NCBI GenBank assembly: GCA_030832235.1
Contig: JAURJO010000272.1
Span: forward strand, 1-8,255
Reading direction: 5' to 3'
DNA length: 8,255 nt
Source of the DNA: Verrucomicrobiota bacterium
Lineage (GTDB): Bacteria; Verrucomicrobiota; Verrucomicrobiia; Opitutales; Opitutaceae
Part shown: piece after piece, positions 1 through 6,837 of the stretch
How positions within the stretch are numbered: position 1 is the stretch's first letter
Layout: every line of letters starts with the position of its first letter
Position numbers and translations under genes: made by a program
The notes under the pieces: generated by a model
The model's input: the letters and a program-made list of their open reading frames with translations, nothing else
What the model was told of the DNA's origin: nothing
The model's database searches: none

Positions 1-849
1 GACCACGAGTGCAATCGTGTAGTAGAAACGCGAATACCAGCGCGGGCTGTCGAAGCTGATGATGAAAGACAGCAGGTAAAGCGCCAGCGGCAGCACCCAG
101 AGGAACGGAATGACGGCGACGTCCTGGCACATCTTGTTGGTCACCGCCAGGAGCAGCACAGAGGCGCAGGCCGGCAGCGCGATCCACAGCAGGCGCTCCG
201 GCCACCCGGGCGCGGGCGGAGCGCTCTCCGGCGTGTTCGCGGAACCCGCGCCCGGAGCCTCCTCCGCCGGCAGCCGCCAGACCCGACGCGCGCACCAAGC
301 GCAGGCGACGGCATAGACGACAAGCCCCCAAGACCAGAACCTAGCCTGATCCTGACGGGTGAGCACCGTCTCGAAAAAGAACGGATAACTCACGAGCGCG
401 AGCAACGAGCCCACGTTGGACAGCGCGTACAAACGATAGGGCGAGACGCCCGGCGAACCGCGTCGGAACCACTCCTGCATCAGGGGGCCGGTCGCCGAGA
501 GCACGAGGTAAGGCAGCCCGAGGGTGGCGGTCAGCAAGGCGAGGATCCGCCAGACGGGATCGGTGTCGGCCGCCGGCTTCCATGATTCCGCCGGCACGAT
601 CGGCAAGGTGGCGAGGGCGGCGGCCAGCAACGTGAGGTGCACGATCACCTGAGTCCGCGGCTTGAAGTGGCGGCTCAATGTGTGCGCGTAGGCGTAGCCG
701 CCCAGCAGCAGCACCTGGAAGAAGAGCATGCAGGTGGTCCAAACCCCGGGACTGCCCCCGAACCACGGCAGGATGTACTTCCCGATCAGCGGCTGGACCT
801 GAAAGAGCAGGAAAGCTCCGGTGAAGATGGCGAGGGCGAAGGCGGGCAT
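1..849 (-). CDS. MFS-like membrane domain of a probable fused MFS/spermidine-synthase-like protein (3' part outside window)
   Basis: Polytopic inner-membrane protein. The 283 N-terminal residues are present, and the frame is still open at the left edge. Hydrophobic helices alternate with short loops. Motifs I associate with the membrane half of fused MFS/spermidine-synthase-like proteins are FLLFQVQPLIGK (13-24), FGGSPGVWTT (30-39), LPYLVLSATGPL (112-123), then YALSNVGSLLAL and CQDVAVIPFLWVLP further on. A Pro/Ala/Gly/Glu-rich loop separates the first helix group from the second. In this family a Rossmann-type aminopropyltransferase-like domain usually follows, which would lie outside the window. 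The substrate is unknown, and polyamine synthesis has not been shown for most members. Start: ATG at 849 is chosen because the hydrophobic segment begins almost at once. A GTG at 894 would add 15 residues, and neither start has a clear Shine-Dalgarno. The gene is divergent from the oxidoreductase gene. Family assignment is from recalled motifs, not a search. Confidence 0.8.
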   Translation of the reverse strand, partial: MPAFALAIFTGAFLLFQVQPLIGKYILPWFGGSPGVWTTCMLFFQVLLLGGYAYAHTLSRHFKPRTQVIVHLTLLAAALATLPIVPAESWKPAADTDPVWRILALLTATLGLPYLVLSATGPLMQEWFRRGSPGVSPYRLYALSNVGSLLALVSYPFFFETVLTRQDQARFWSWGLVVYAVACAWCARRVWRLPAEEAPGAGSANTPESAPPAPGWPERLLWIALPACASVLLLAVTNKMCQDVAVIPFLWVLPLALYLLSFIISFDSPRWYSRFYYTIALVV

Positions 850-974
850 GAAGAGGGGGTAACGCGAAGCCGCGGATTCGGCGGAAAAGCCCACCGCATG
901 GCAATCGTTTCATCCGAACGACCGCGCCGCGCGCGGGATTGCCAAGCGCGCGCGCCACCCGCACAACGCTCGCG
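850..974. promoter_or_regulatory. Divergent intergenic region
   Basis: This 125-bp stretch separates the minus-strand membrane protein gene from the plus-strand oxidoreductase-sulfatase pair, so promoters for both directions are expected here. No convincing -35/-10 pair can be read by eye. It contains an 8-bp perfect inverted repeat (described separately) and a very GC-rich alternating CG segment around 925-955. If the alternative starts (GTG 894 on minus, TTG 939 on plus) were used, the non-coding part would shrink to about 44 bp, which is tight for two promoters and favours the inner starts chosen here. Confidence 0.5.
899..944. repeat. 8-bp inverted repeat in divergent promoter region
   Basis: The sequence tggcaatc at 899-906 is the exact reverse complement of gattgcca at 937-944, with a 30-nt spacer between the arms. 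The symmetry axis falls near position 921.5, between the two divergent genes. The arrangement could be a pair of half-sites for a regulator or a weak cruciform, but a chance match of this length within 125 bp is not very unlikely. No function is claimed. Confidence 0.35.
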
Positions 975-2351
975 ATGCCCTCCCCGCTCATCACCCCTCC
1001 CTCCCGCCGTGATTTCCTCCGCTCCGCCGGAGCCGCCGCCCTCGCCGCGCCGTACTTCGCGCGCAACCTGCACGCCGCCGCCCCCAGCCGCGTGCTGCGC
1101 CACGCGAGCTTCGGCGCCAGCGGCATGGCCGCGGCCGACATCCAGAGCCTCACCAGCAACCCGTTCGTGAAGCTCGTCGCCGTCGCCGACGTCGACCTTT
1201 CGCGCACCAAGCAGATCCGCGAGGCCCATCCCGATGTCCGCGTCTACCAGGACTGGCGGCAGCTGCTCGACAGGGAGCAGGGCAACATCGACTCGGTGAA
1301 CGTGTCGACGCCCGACCACATGCACGGCCCGATCGCCTACGCGGCCATGCAGCTGGGCAAACATTGCTACTGCCAGAAGCCGCTCGCGCACAACCTGCAC
1401 GAGACCCGTGTTCTCACCGAAATCGCCCGGGAAAAGCGGCTCGTGACGCAGATGGGCATCCAGATCCACTCCTACAAGGTGTACCGTCAGGCCGCCGCCA
1501 TTGTGCAGAGCGGTGTGATCGGGAAGGTGAAGGAGGTCCACACCTGGAGCAGCAAGAAGTGGGGCGACACCGGCCCGGCGCCTGACCGCGCCGATCCGGT
1601 GCCTGAGACGCTCGACTGGGATATGTGGCTCGGGCCGGCCACGCCGCGCCCCTACGTCAAGGGCCACTACCATCCGGGCAACTGGCGCAAGCGGCTGGAT
1701 TTTGGCACGGGCACGTTCGGCGACATGGGCTGCCACATCTTTGATCCGGTCTTCAAGGCCCTCGCCCTCACCTCGCCCCTCTCGGTCCGCTCCGAGGGAC
1801 CCGCCCCCGACCAATGGAATTGGTCGATCAACGCCCGCATCCGCTACGTGTTCCCCGGCACGCCCTACACTGCGGGCCAGACGGTGGCCGTGACCTGGTA
1901 TGACGGCGACGAACGCCCGCCAGCCGATATCAAGGCCCTTATCCGCGAGGCCTCGCCTGCGGACGGCAAGGCCGCCAAGCGCAAAGGCGACGGTGACAGC
2001 CAGGGCTCCATCATCATCGGGACGGAGGGCGTGCTCCACGTCCCGCATATCGCGGCGCCGAAACTCTATCCGACGGCGAAATTTGCCGGCTACACGCTGC
2101 CCGAGCGTGAACAGGGCCACCACTGGACGGAATGGGCCGAAGCCTGCATCAACGGTGGCAAACCCGGCGCCAACTTTGATTACTCGGGACCGCTCACCGA
2201 GTCGGTCCTGCTCGGCAGTGTCGCCGTGCGTTTCCCGCAGACGACGCTCAAGTGGAACGCCGCCAAGCTCGCGTTCGACAACGAGAGCGCGGCCAACCGC
2301 CACGTGCGCCGCACCTACCGCGCCGGTTGGAAGTTCCCCGGCATCTCCTGA
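975..2351 (+). CDS. Tat-exported Gfo/Idh/MocA-family oxidoreductase
   Basis: Predicted NAD(P)-dependent oxidoreductase of 458 residues acting on a sugar, inositol or related polyol; the substrate is not determinable. A twin-arginine signal, SRRDFLRSAGAAAL at 10-23 followed by a short hydrophobic stretch and an Ala-rich cleavage region near 33-36, predicts export already folded. The Rossmann domain follows: GASGMAAAD (47-55) stands where GxGxxG is usual, VADVD (70-74) ends the second strand, and STPDHMHG (111-118) and CQKPL (133-137) are the cofactor/active-site signatures. QKP replaces the textbook EKP, as I recall in many exported planctomycete and verrucomicrobial members. In the C-terminal substrate domain, FGDMGCHIFD carries Asp250 and His254, the expected catalytic region. 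Start: ATG 975 places the RR motif 10 residues in; a TTG at 939 would add 12 residues, and neither has a good ribosome site. It lies 20 bp upstream of the sulfatase gene, probably in one transcript. Confidence 0.9.
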   Translation: MPSPLITPPSRRDFLRSAGAAALAAPYFARNLHAAAPSRVLRHASFGASGMAAADIQSLTSNPFVKLVAVADVDLSRTKQIREAHPDVRVYQDWRQLLDREQGNIDSVNVSTPDHMHGPIAYAAMQLGKHCYCQKPLAHNLHETRVLTEIAREKRLVTQMGIQIHSYKVYRQAAAIVQSGVIGKVKEVHTWSSKKWGDTGPAPDRADPVPETLDWDMWLGPATPRPYVKGHYHPGNWRKRLDFGTGTFGDMGCHIFDPVFKALALTSPLSVRSEGPAPDQWNWSINARIRYVFPGTPYTAGQTVAVTWYDGDERPPADIKALIREASPADGKAAKRKGDGDSQGSIIIGTEGVLHVPHIAAPKLYPTAKFAGYTLPEREQGHHWTEWAEACINGGKPGANFDYSGPLTESVLLGSVAVRFPQTTLKWNAAKLAFDNESAANRHVRRTYRAGWKFPGIS

Positions 2352-2371
2352 TTCCCACTCCCGAACACCCC

Positions 2372-3904
2372 ATGAAATCCTTTCGCACCCTCTCTCTGAT
2401 CGCCGCCGGCGTTTTCGCCGCCGCTTCACCCTCGATCCATGCCGCGGCCTCCCTCGCGGGTTCGCGGCCCAACATCATCTTCATCCTGACGGACGACCAA
2501 GGATACGGTGATATCTCGGCGCACGGTAATCCCGTCCTCCAGACGCCCAACCTCGATCGCCTGCACCGCGAAGGCGTGCGATTCACCGACTTCCACGTCA
2601 GTCCCACCTGCTCCCCGACCCGTTCCGCCCTCATTTCAGGGCGCCATGAGTTCAAGAACGGGATCAGCCATACGATCTACGAGCGCGAGCGTCTCGCGCC
2701 GGGCACCGTCACGCTTCCCGAGATTCTCCGCGGCGCGGGCTACCGCACCGGCATCTTTGGCAAGTGGCACCTTGGCGACGAGGCCGCCTACCGCCCCGAC
2801 CAGCGCGGTTTCGACGAGGTCTTCATCCACGGCGCCGGCGGGATCGGCCAGACCTATCCGGGCTCGTGCGGCGACGCTCCGGGCAACACGTACTTCGACC
2901 CCGCGATCCTGCACAACGGACGCTTCGTGAAGACCAAGGGCTACTGCACCGACATCTTCTTCAACCAAGCCCTGAGCTGGATCGAGGGACGGAAAAAAGA
3001 TTCCCCCTTCCTCGTGTGGCTCGCCACCAACGCCCCCCACGGCCCCCTCCAAGTGCGGCCCGAGGATGAGGCCCGCTACACCGGCAAGGTTCCCGACGCC
3101 AACACGGCGAAGTTTTTCGGGATGATCGCGAACATCGACGACAACGTCGGCCGGATGCTCACGCGCCTGAAGGAACTCGGCCTCGAGGAGAATACTCTCG
3201 TGATTTTCATGAATGACAACGGCGGCACCGGCGGGGTCCGCGTTTTCAACGCCGGCATGCGCGGCAACAAGGGCAGCCCATGGTTGGGCGGCACCCGCGC
3301 ATCCTCATTCTGGCGCTGGCCCGCCCGCCTGAAGCCGGCGGACGTCGGCGCGATGACGGCCCACATCGATTTCCTGCCGACGCTCGCGGAGCTGGCCGGT
3401 GCGCCCCTTTCCCCCAAGGCCAAGGCCCAGGTTGACGGCCGCAGCCTCGTCCCGTTGCTGGCCGACCCGAAGGCCGGCTGGGCCGACCGCACGCTGGTCA
3501 CGCATGTGGGACGCTGGACGCCCGGCACGAGCCCGGAGGCGTGGCAGTACCGCAATTGCGGCATCCGCAATTCGGGCTGGCAGCTGGTTTCGATCGACGG
3601 CGGCGACAAGCCGGCGTGGCAACTCTTCGACCTGCGCAAAGACTACGCCCAGACGACCGACGTGGCATCGGCCAACCCGAAAGTGGTCGCCGAACTGGCG
3701 GCAGCCTACGACCGCTGGTGGGGCGAGGCCCGGCCGCTGCTGGTGAACGAGGGAGCCACCGGACCAAAGATCAACCCCTTCAAGGCGATGTACTGGGAGC
3801 AATTCGGCGGCGGCCCCTCCGAGGAAGACCTCCGCAAGATGGACCCCGCGGCTCGCATCGAGGGCAACGCCGCCCCGAAGAAGAACCGGAAGAAGACCGG
3901 TTGA
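2372..3904 (+). CDS. Secreted Cys-type sulfatase (arylsulfatase family)
   Basis: Sulfate-ester hydrolase of the alkaline-phosphatase superfamily, 510 residues. A Sec-type signal peptide occupies about residues 1-24 (MKSFRT, hydrophobic core, SIHA/AA cleavage region), so it acts in the periplasm or outside. The mature protein opens with RPNIIFILTDDQG (32-44), whose Asp41/Asp42 are metal ligands. The sulfatase signature CSPTR (80-84) puts the residue to be converted to formylglycine at Cys80, with Arg84. GKWHLG (130-135) supplies Lys131 and His133, APHGPL includes His223, NDNGG contributes Asp282/Asn283, and Lys300 in GNKGS completes the usual active-site set. No catalytic residue appears to be missing. 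A maturase (FGE or anSME) must be encoded elsewhere. The tail is Lys-rich (PKKNRKKTG). The ATG at 2372 is chosen because it begins the signal peptide; the in-frame upstream ATG at 2252 lies inside the oxidoreductase gene. The substrate could be a sulfated polysaccharide, judged only from the family and the partner gene. Confidence 0.93.
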   Translation: MKSFRTLSLIAAGVFAAASPSIHAAASLAGSRPNIIFILTDDQGYGDISAHGNPVLQTPNLDRLHREGVRFTDFHVSPTCSPTRSALISGRHEFKNGISHTIYERERLAPGTVTLPEILRGAGYRTGIFGKWHLGDEAAYRPDQRGFDEVFIHGAGGIGQTYPGSCGDAPGNTYFDPAILHNGRFVKTKGYCTDIFFNQALSWIEGRKKDSPFLVWLATNAPHGPLQVRPEDEARYTGKVPDANTAKFFGMIANIDDNVGRMLTRLKELGLEENTLVIFMNDNGGTGGVRVFNAGMRGNKGSPWLGGTRASSFWRWPARLKPADVGAMTAHIDFLPTLAELAGAPLSPKAKAQVDGRSLVPLLADPKAGWADRTLVTHVGRWTPGTSPEAWQYRNCGIRNSGWQLVSIDGGDKPAWQLFDLRKDYAQTTDVASANPKVVAELAAAYDRWWGEARPLLVNEGATGPKINPFKAMYWEQFGGGPSEEDLRKMDPAARIEGNAAPKKNRKKTG

Positions 3905-3931
3905 TTCCGGCGGGCGCGCCGCGCCGGAATC
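3903..3931. terminator. Stem-loop between convergent genes, candidate bidirectional terminator
   Basis: A perfect 10-bp inverted repeat: gattccggcg at 3903-3912 pairs with cgccggaatc at 3922-3931, around a 9-nt loop that itself contains the palindrome GGCGCGCC. It starts inside the stop codon of the sulfatase gene (3902-3904) and ends inside the stop codon of the minus-strand pilC-like gene (3930-3932), so it fills the whole convergent gap. The stem is strong, but neither direction is followed by a T-run, so this is not a canonical intrinsic terminator. It may act as a U-tract-less terminator or as a 3'-end stabiliser for both transcripts. Confidence 0.55.
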
Positions 3932-5105
3932 AGGCGCTGAGGCTCTTGATCAGCTCCACCATCGGCAGGAACATCGCGATAACGATGACGCCCACGCCGA
4001 CGGCCATGAAAACGATCATCACGGGCTCGATGATGGAGGTAAGCGCGGCCACCGCGTTGTCGACCTCCTCGTCGTAGTTGTCCGCGATGCGGACGAGCAT
4101 GTCGGGCAGCGCGCCGGTCTCCTCGCCCACCTCGATCATGCTGGTGACCATGCCGGGGAAGATGCGGGTAGCCTCGAGCGGTTTCGCGACGCTGTCGCCC
4201 TCCTTCACGCGGTCGTGCACGACATTGATCGCGTTCGCCACGTGAACGTTGCCACTGGTGTCGCGCGTGATGATCAGCGCCTGCAGGATGGGTACACCCG
4301 AAGCGAGCAGCGTGCCGAGCGTGCGGGTGAAGCGGGCGATCGCGGCCTTGAGAAATAGATCCCCGATGACGGGCACCTTGAGGAGCAACCAGTGGAGGAC
4401 CTTGGTGCCGAACGCGGAACGCTTGAAAAGCCAACCTAGCACACCGACCACCGCCAGCCCGCCGAGGACCATGAGCAGGTTGTCGCGCATGGCGTTGGCG
4501 ATGGCGACGACGACCGAGGTGAGCCACGGCAGCGGCTTGCCCTTCAGCATGGTGAAGAACACCTCCTGGAACTTCGGCACGACGAACACCATGAGGACGA
4601 TCATGATGCCGCCGGCGACGCAGCTGATGATGGCCGGATAGACCATCGCCGACGTCACCTTACCGCGGATCTTCATCGCCTTCTCCATGAAGACCGAGAG
4701 GCGCTCAAGCACGGTATCGAGCACGCCGCCCGCCTCGCCCGCCTTGACCATGTTGATGTACAGACGGTCGAAGGTTTTCGGATGGGCGCCTAGCCCGTCG
4801 GAGAAGTTGCCGCCCGAGCGGATGGTTTCGGCGCAGTCCTCGATCACCTGGCGGAAGGACTTACGTTTTTCCTGACGCGCGAGCACCTCCAGGCCGCGCA
4901 TGATGGGCATGCCGGCCTTGACGAGCGTAGCGAGTTGGCGCGTGAAGACCGTGAGACCCTTCTCGTTGACGGCCCGGCCGAACGATAACCCGCGGCGCTT
5001 GGGCGCGGCAGGCCCCCCGGCGGGAACGGAAATGGTGGGCCCGCGGCCGGCGGGGCGCGCGGGAGCCGCGGAGGCGGCAGTGGGGCGGACGGCAAGTTTC
5101 GCCAT
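3930..5105 (-). CDS. pilC: Type IV pilus / type II secretion inner-membrane platform protein (PilC/GspF)
   Basis: Polytopic inner-membrane protein of 391 residues that forms the platform coupling the cytoplasmic ATPases to pilin insertion and removal. It has two T2SSF repeats. The first, about 51-175, has FTRQLATLVKAGMP (54-67), GEAGG (123-127) and YPA (156-158). The second, about 257-380, has FTRTLGTLLASGVP (259-272), GEETG (327-331) and IIEP (358-361). Three transmembrane helices are visible at about 157-177, 209-227 and 362-382, as expected for the family. Residues 1-40 are a low-complexity Ala/Pro/Gly/Arg tail before the first repeat, probably flexible. It is last in the minus-strand pilB-pilT-pilB-pilC run, 23 bp after the preceding gene, with no clear Shine-Dalgarno before its ATG. 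Because pilT is in the same cluster, the type IV pilus name is preferred over gspF, but GspF of a secretion system cannot be excluded. Confidence 0.92.
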   Translation of the reverse strand: MAKLAVRPTAASAAPARPAGRGPTISVPAGGPAAPKRRGLSFGRAVNEKGLTVFTRQLATLVKAGMPIMRGLEVLARQEKRKSFRQVIEDCAETIRSGGNFSDGLGAHPKTFDRLYINMVKAGEAGGVLDTVLERLSVFMEKAMKIRGKVTSAMVYPAIISCVAGGIMIVLMVFVVPKFQEVFFTMLKGKPLPWLTSVVVAIANAMRDNLLMVLGGLAVVGVLGWLFKRSAFGTKVLHWLLLKVPVIGDLFLKAAIARFTRTLGTLLASGVPILQALIITRDTSGNVHVANAINVVHDRVKEGDSVAKPLEATRIFPGMVTSMIEVGEETGALPDMLVRIADNYDEEVDNAVAALTSIIEPVMIVFMAVGVGVIVIAMFLPMVELIKSLSA

Positions 5106-5128
5106 GGCGGACCGGGAAGCGGGTGGTT

Positions 5129-6826
5129 TCAGGTGTACTTGATGACCTCTTCGACGGAAGTCTTGCCATCGAGGATCGCGCGCAGGCCGTCATCGCGAAG
5201 CGTGCGCATGCCCTGCTCGATGGCCTTGTCGCGGATCACGAGCGTCGGCGCCTTGCGGGTCACCAGGTCGCGGAGCTGTTCGGACATCCGCAGCCACTCG
5301 TAGATGCCCATGCGGCCCTTGTAGCCCGACTGGCTGCAGGTCGGACAACCACGTCCATAGTGGAAGGGTTGTCCGCCGGTGCTGTCCCGCGTGATGCGCA
5401 CCTGCGCGAGCACCTCATCACTCGGGACGTAAGAGGCTTTGCATTGCGTGCAGACCCGCCGCACGAGCCGCTGGGCGAGCACGGCCTCGAGTGAGGACGC
5501 GATGAGGAACGCCTCGACGCCCATATCAACCAACCGCGTGACGGCACCCGCGGAGTCATTCGTGTGGAGGGTGGATAGGACCAAGTGGCCGGTGAGAGAG
5601 GCCTGGATGGAGATCTGCGCGGTCTCGAGGTCGCGGATCTCACCGAGCATGATGACGTCGGGGTCCTGACGCAGGAACGAACGCAGGGCCGCGGCGAACG
5701 TGAGGCCGACGAGCGGGGCGACCGGAACCTGCATGATCCCCTCGATCTCGTACTCGACCGGATCCTCGGCGGTGAGGATCTTGAGATCGACCGTGTTCAC
5801 CAAACGCAGCGCGCTGTAGAGCGTGGTGGTCTTGCCCGAGCCGGTGGGGCCGGTGACGATGAAGATGCCGTTGGGCCGGCGCACGATGTCGTGGATGCCG
5901 TTGTAGACATCCTCCGGCATGCCCAGCTGGGCGATGTCGAGGCGTACCGCCGACTGGTCGAGGACGCGCAGCACCACGCTCTCGCCGAACTGGGTGGGCA
6001 GCGTGGAGACGCGCAGGTCGACCGCCCGCCCGCCGATGTTGATCTTGATGCGTCCGTCCTGCGGTACACGCCGCTCGGCGATGTTGAGGCTGGCGAGGAC
6101 CTTGACGCGGGAGATGATCGGCAGCGCGAGTTGCTTCGGCGGGGGCGCCATCTCGTAAAGCGCCCCGTCGATCCGGTAGCGGATCTTGAACTCGTGCTCG
6201 AATGGCTCGAAGTGGATGTCGCTCGCTTTGTCGCGGATAGCCTGGCCGATGACCAGGTTCACGAACTTGATGATCGGCGTTTGCTCCGACATCGACTCGA
6301 TGTCGCGCTCCGAAAGCTGCCCTGTCCCGGCCGCCGCCGCCACCTTACCGGTGCCGATCTCCTGCAGGAGGTCGTCGATCGTCTCCTCATCCTCCCCGTA
6401 GTGCTGCTTGATCTGCACCTCGACCTTGTCGGGGTCGCCGAAGTGCAGACGCACGTTGCGGCCCAACGCGAACGTAAGGTCGTCGACCGCCTGCGTGTTG
6501 AACGGGTCGGTCACGAGCAGGTCGATGCTTTGATCATCGGCCCACATCGGCATCACGCCGTAATCGCGCGCGAGCTTGCCGTTGAGCGCCGCGATCGCCT
6601 CGCCCGGGAACTGCGCCGGCAACTCCGGGACATAGTCGTAACCCAGATGTTCGGCGATGCGACGAAGGAGAAGGTCCTTCTCGAGCAGGCCGAGATCCAC
6701 CACCACGTCGGCCAGCGGCTTGCCCGTGGCCTTGTGTTCCTCGTTGAGCTCGTCGAGCTGCGCCGGCTCGACGAGCCGGTGCTCCTTCAGGAAATCGTAA
6801 ATGGCCTGGCTGTGGGAGAGGAACAT
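5129..6826 (-). CDS. pilB: GspE/PilB-type pilus assembly ATPase, complete copy
   Basis: Cytoplasmic hexameric ATPase that powers pilin polymerisation through the PilC-type platform; 565 residues. The N-terminal part (about 1-145) resembles the MshEN/T2SSE N-terminal domain, with helical LxxxGLLEKDLLLRRIAEHLG-like spacing that in relatives contacts regulators and may bind cyclic di-GMP. The ATPase core has the Walker A GPTGSGKTT (326-334), an Asp box with AEDPVEYEIEG (353-363), Walker B DPDVIMLGE (388-396) and a His box GHLVLSTLH (413-421). Four cysteines, Cys459/Cys462 and Cys494/Cys497, form the zinc-binding motif typical of GspE/PilB and absent from PilT. Everything needed for activity appears present. 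It starts 11 bp after the stop codon of pilT, with no strong ribosome site, so translational coupling is plausible. It is a paralogue of the ATPase whose end lies at the right edge. GspE of a secretion system is the alternative name. Confidence 0.93.
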   Translation of the reverse strand: MFLSHSQAIYDFLKEHRLVEPAQLDELNEEHKATGKPLADVVVDLGLLEKDLLLRRIAEHLGYDYVPELPAQFPGEAIAALNGKLARDYGVMPMWADDQSIDLLVTDPFNTQAVDDLTFALGRNVRLHFGDPDKVEVQIKQHYGEDEETIDDLLQEIGTGKVAAAAGTGQLSERDIESMSEQTPIIKFVNLVIGQAIRDKASDIHFEPFEHEFKIRYRIDGALYEMAPPPKQLALPIISRVKVLASLNIAERRVPQDGRIKINIGGRAVDLRVSTLPTQFGESVVLRVLDQSAVRLDIAQLGMPEDVYNGIHDIVRRPNGIFIVTGPTGSGKTTTLYSALRLVNTVDLKILTAEDPVEYEIEGIMQVPVAPLVGLTFAAALRSFLRQDPDVIMLGEIRDLETAQISIQASLTGHLVLSTLHTNDSAGAVTRLVDMGVEAFLIASSLEAVLAQRLVRRVCTQCKASYVPSDEVLAQVRITRDSTGGQPFHYGRGCPTCSQSGYKGRMGIYEWLRMSEQLRDLVTRKAPTLVIRDKAIEQGMRTLRDDGLRAILDGKTSVEEVIKYT

Positions 6827-6837
6827 CGGTCCGTCGC

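Noticed and set aside
925..955. Alternating CG-rich tract in the divergent region, considered as a possible Z-DNA or regulatory element
   Set aside because: It is short and unremarkable for DNA of this GC content.
341..1210. A 289-codon minus-strand frame overlapping both the membrane protein gene and the oxidoreductase gene
   Set aside because: It runs in a different frame from the membrane protein, lacks coherent hydrophobic helices, and overlaps the oxidoreductase N-terminus. The frame ending at position 1 has all the family motifs.
2252..2371. An upstream in-frame ATG that would extend the sulfatase by 40 residues
   Set aside because: The extension is Arg/Pro-rich, lies mostly inside the oxidoreductase gene, and would bury the Sec signal peptide that starts at the ATG of 2372.
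786..2429. A 547-codon open frame on the minus strand, opposite the oxidoreductase gene
   Set aside because: The translation is rich in Arg, Gly, Ala and Val with no recognisable domain, and it is antisense to a gene with clear motifs. Long antisense frames are normal in GC-rich DNA.
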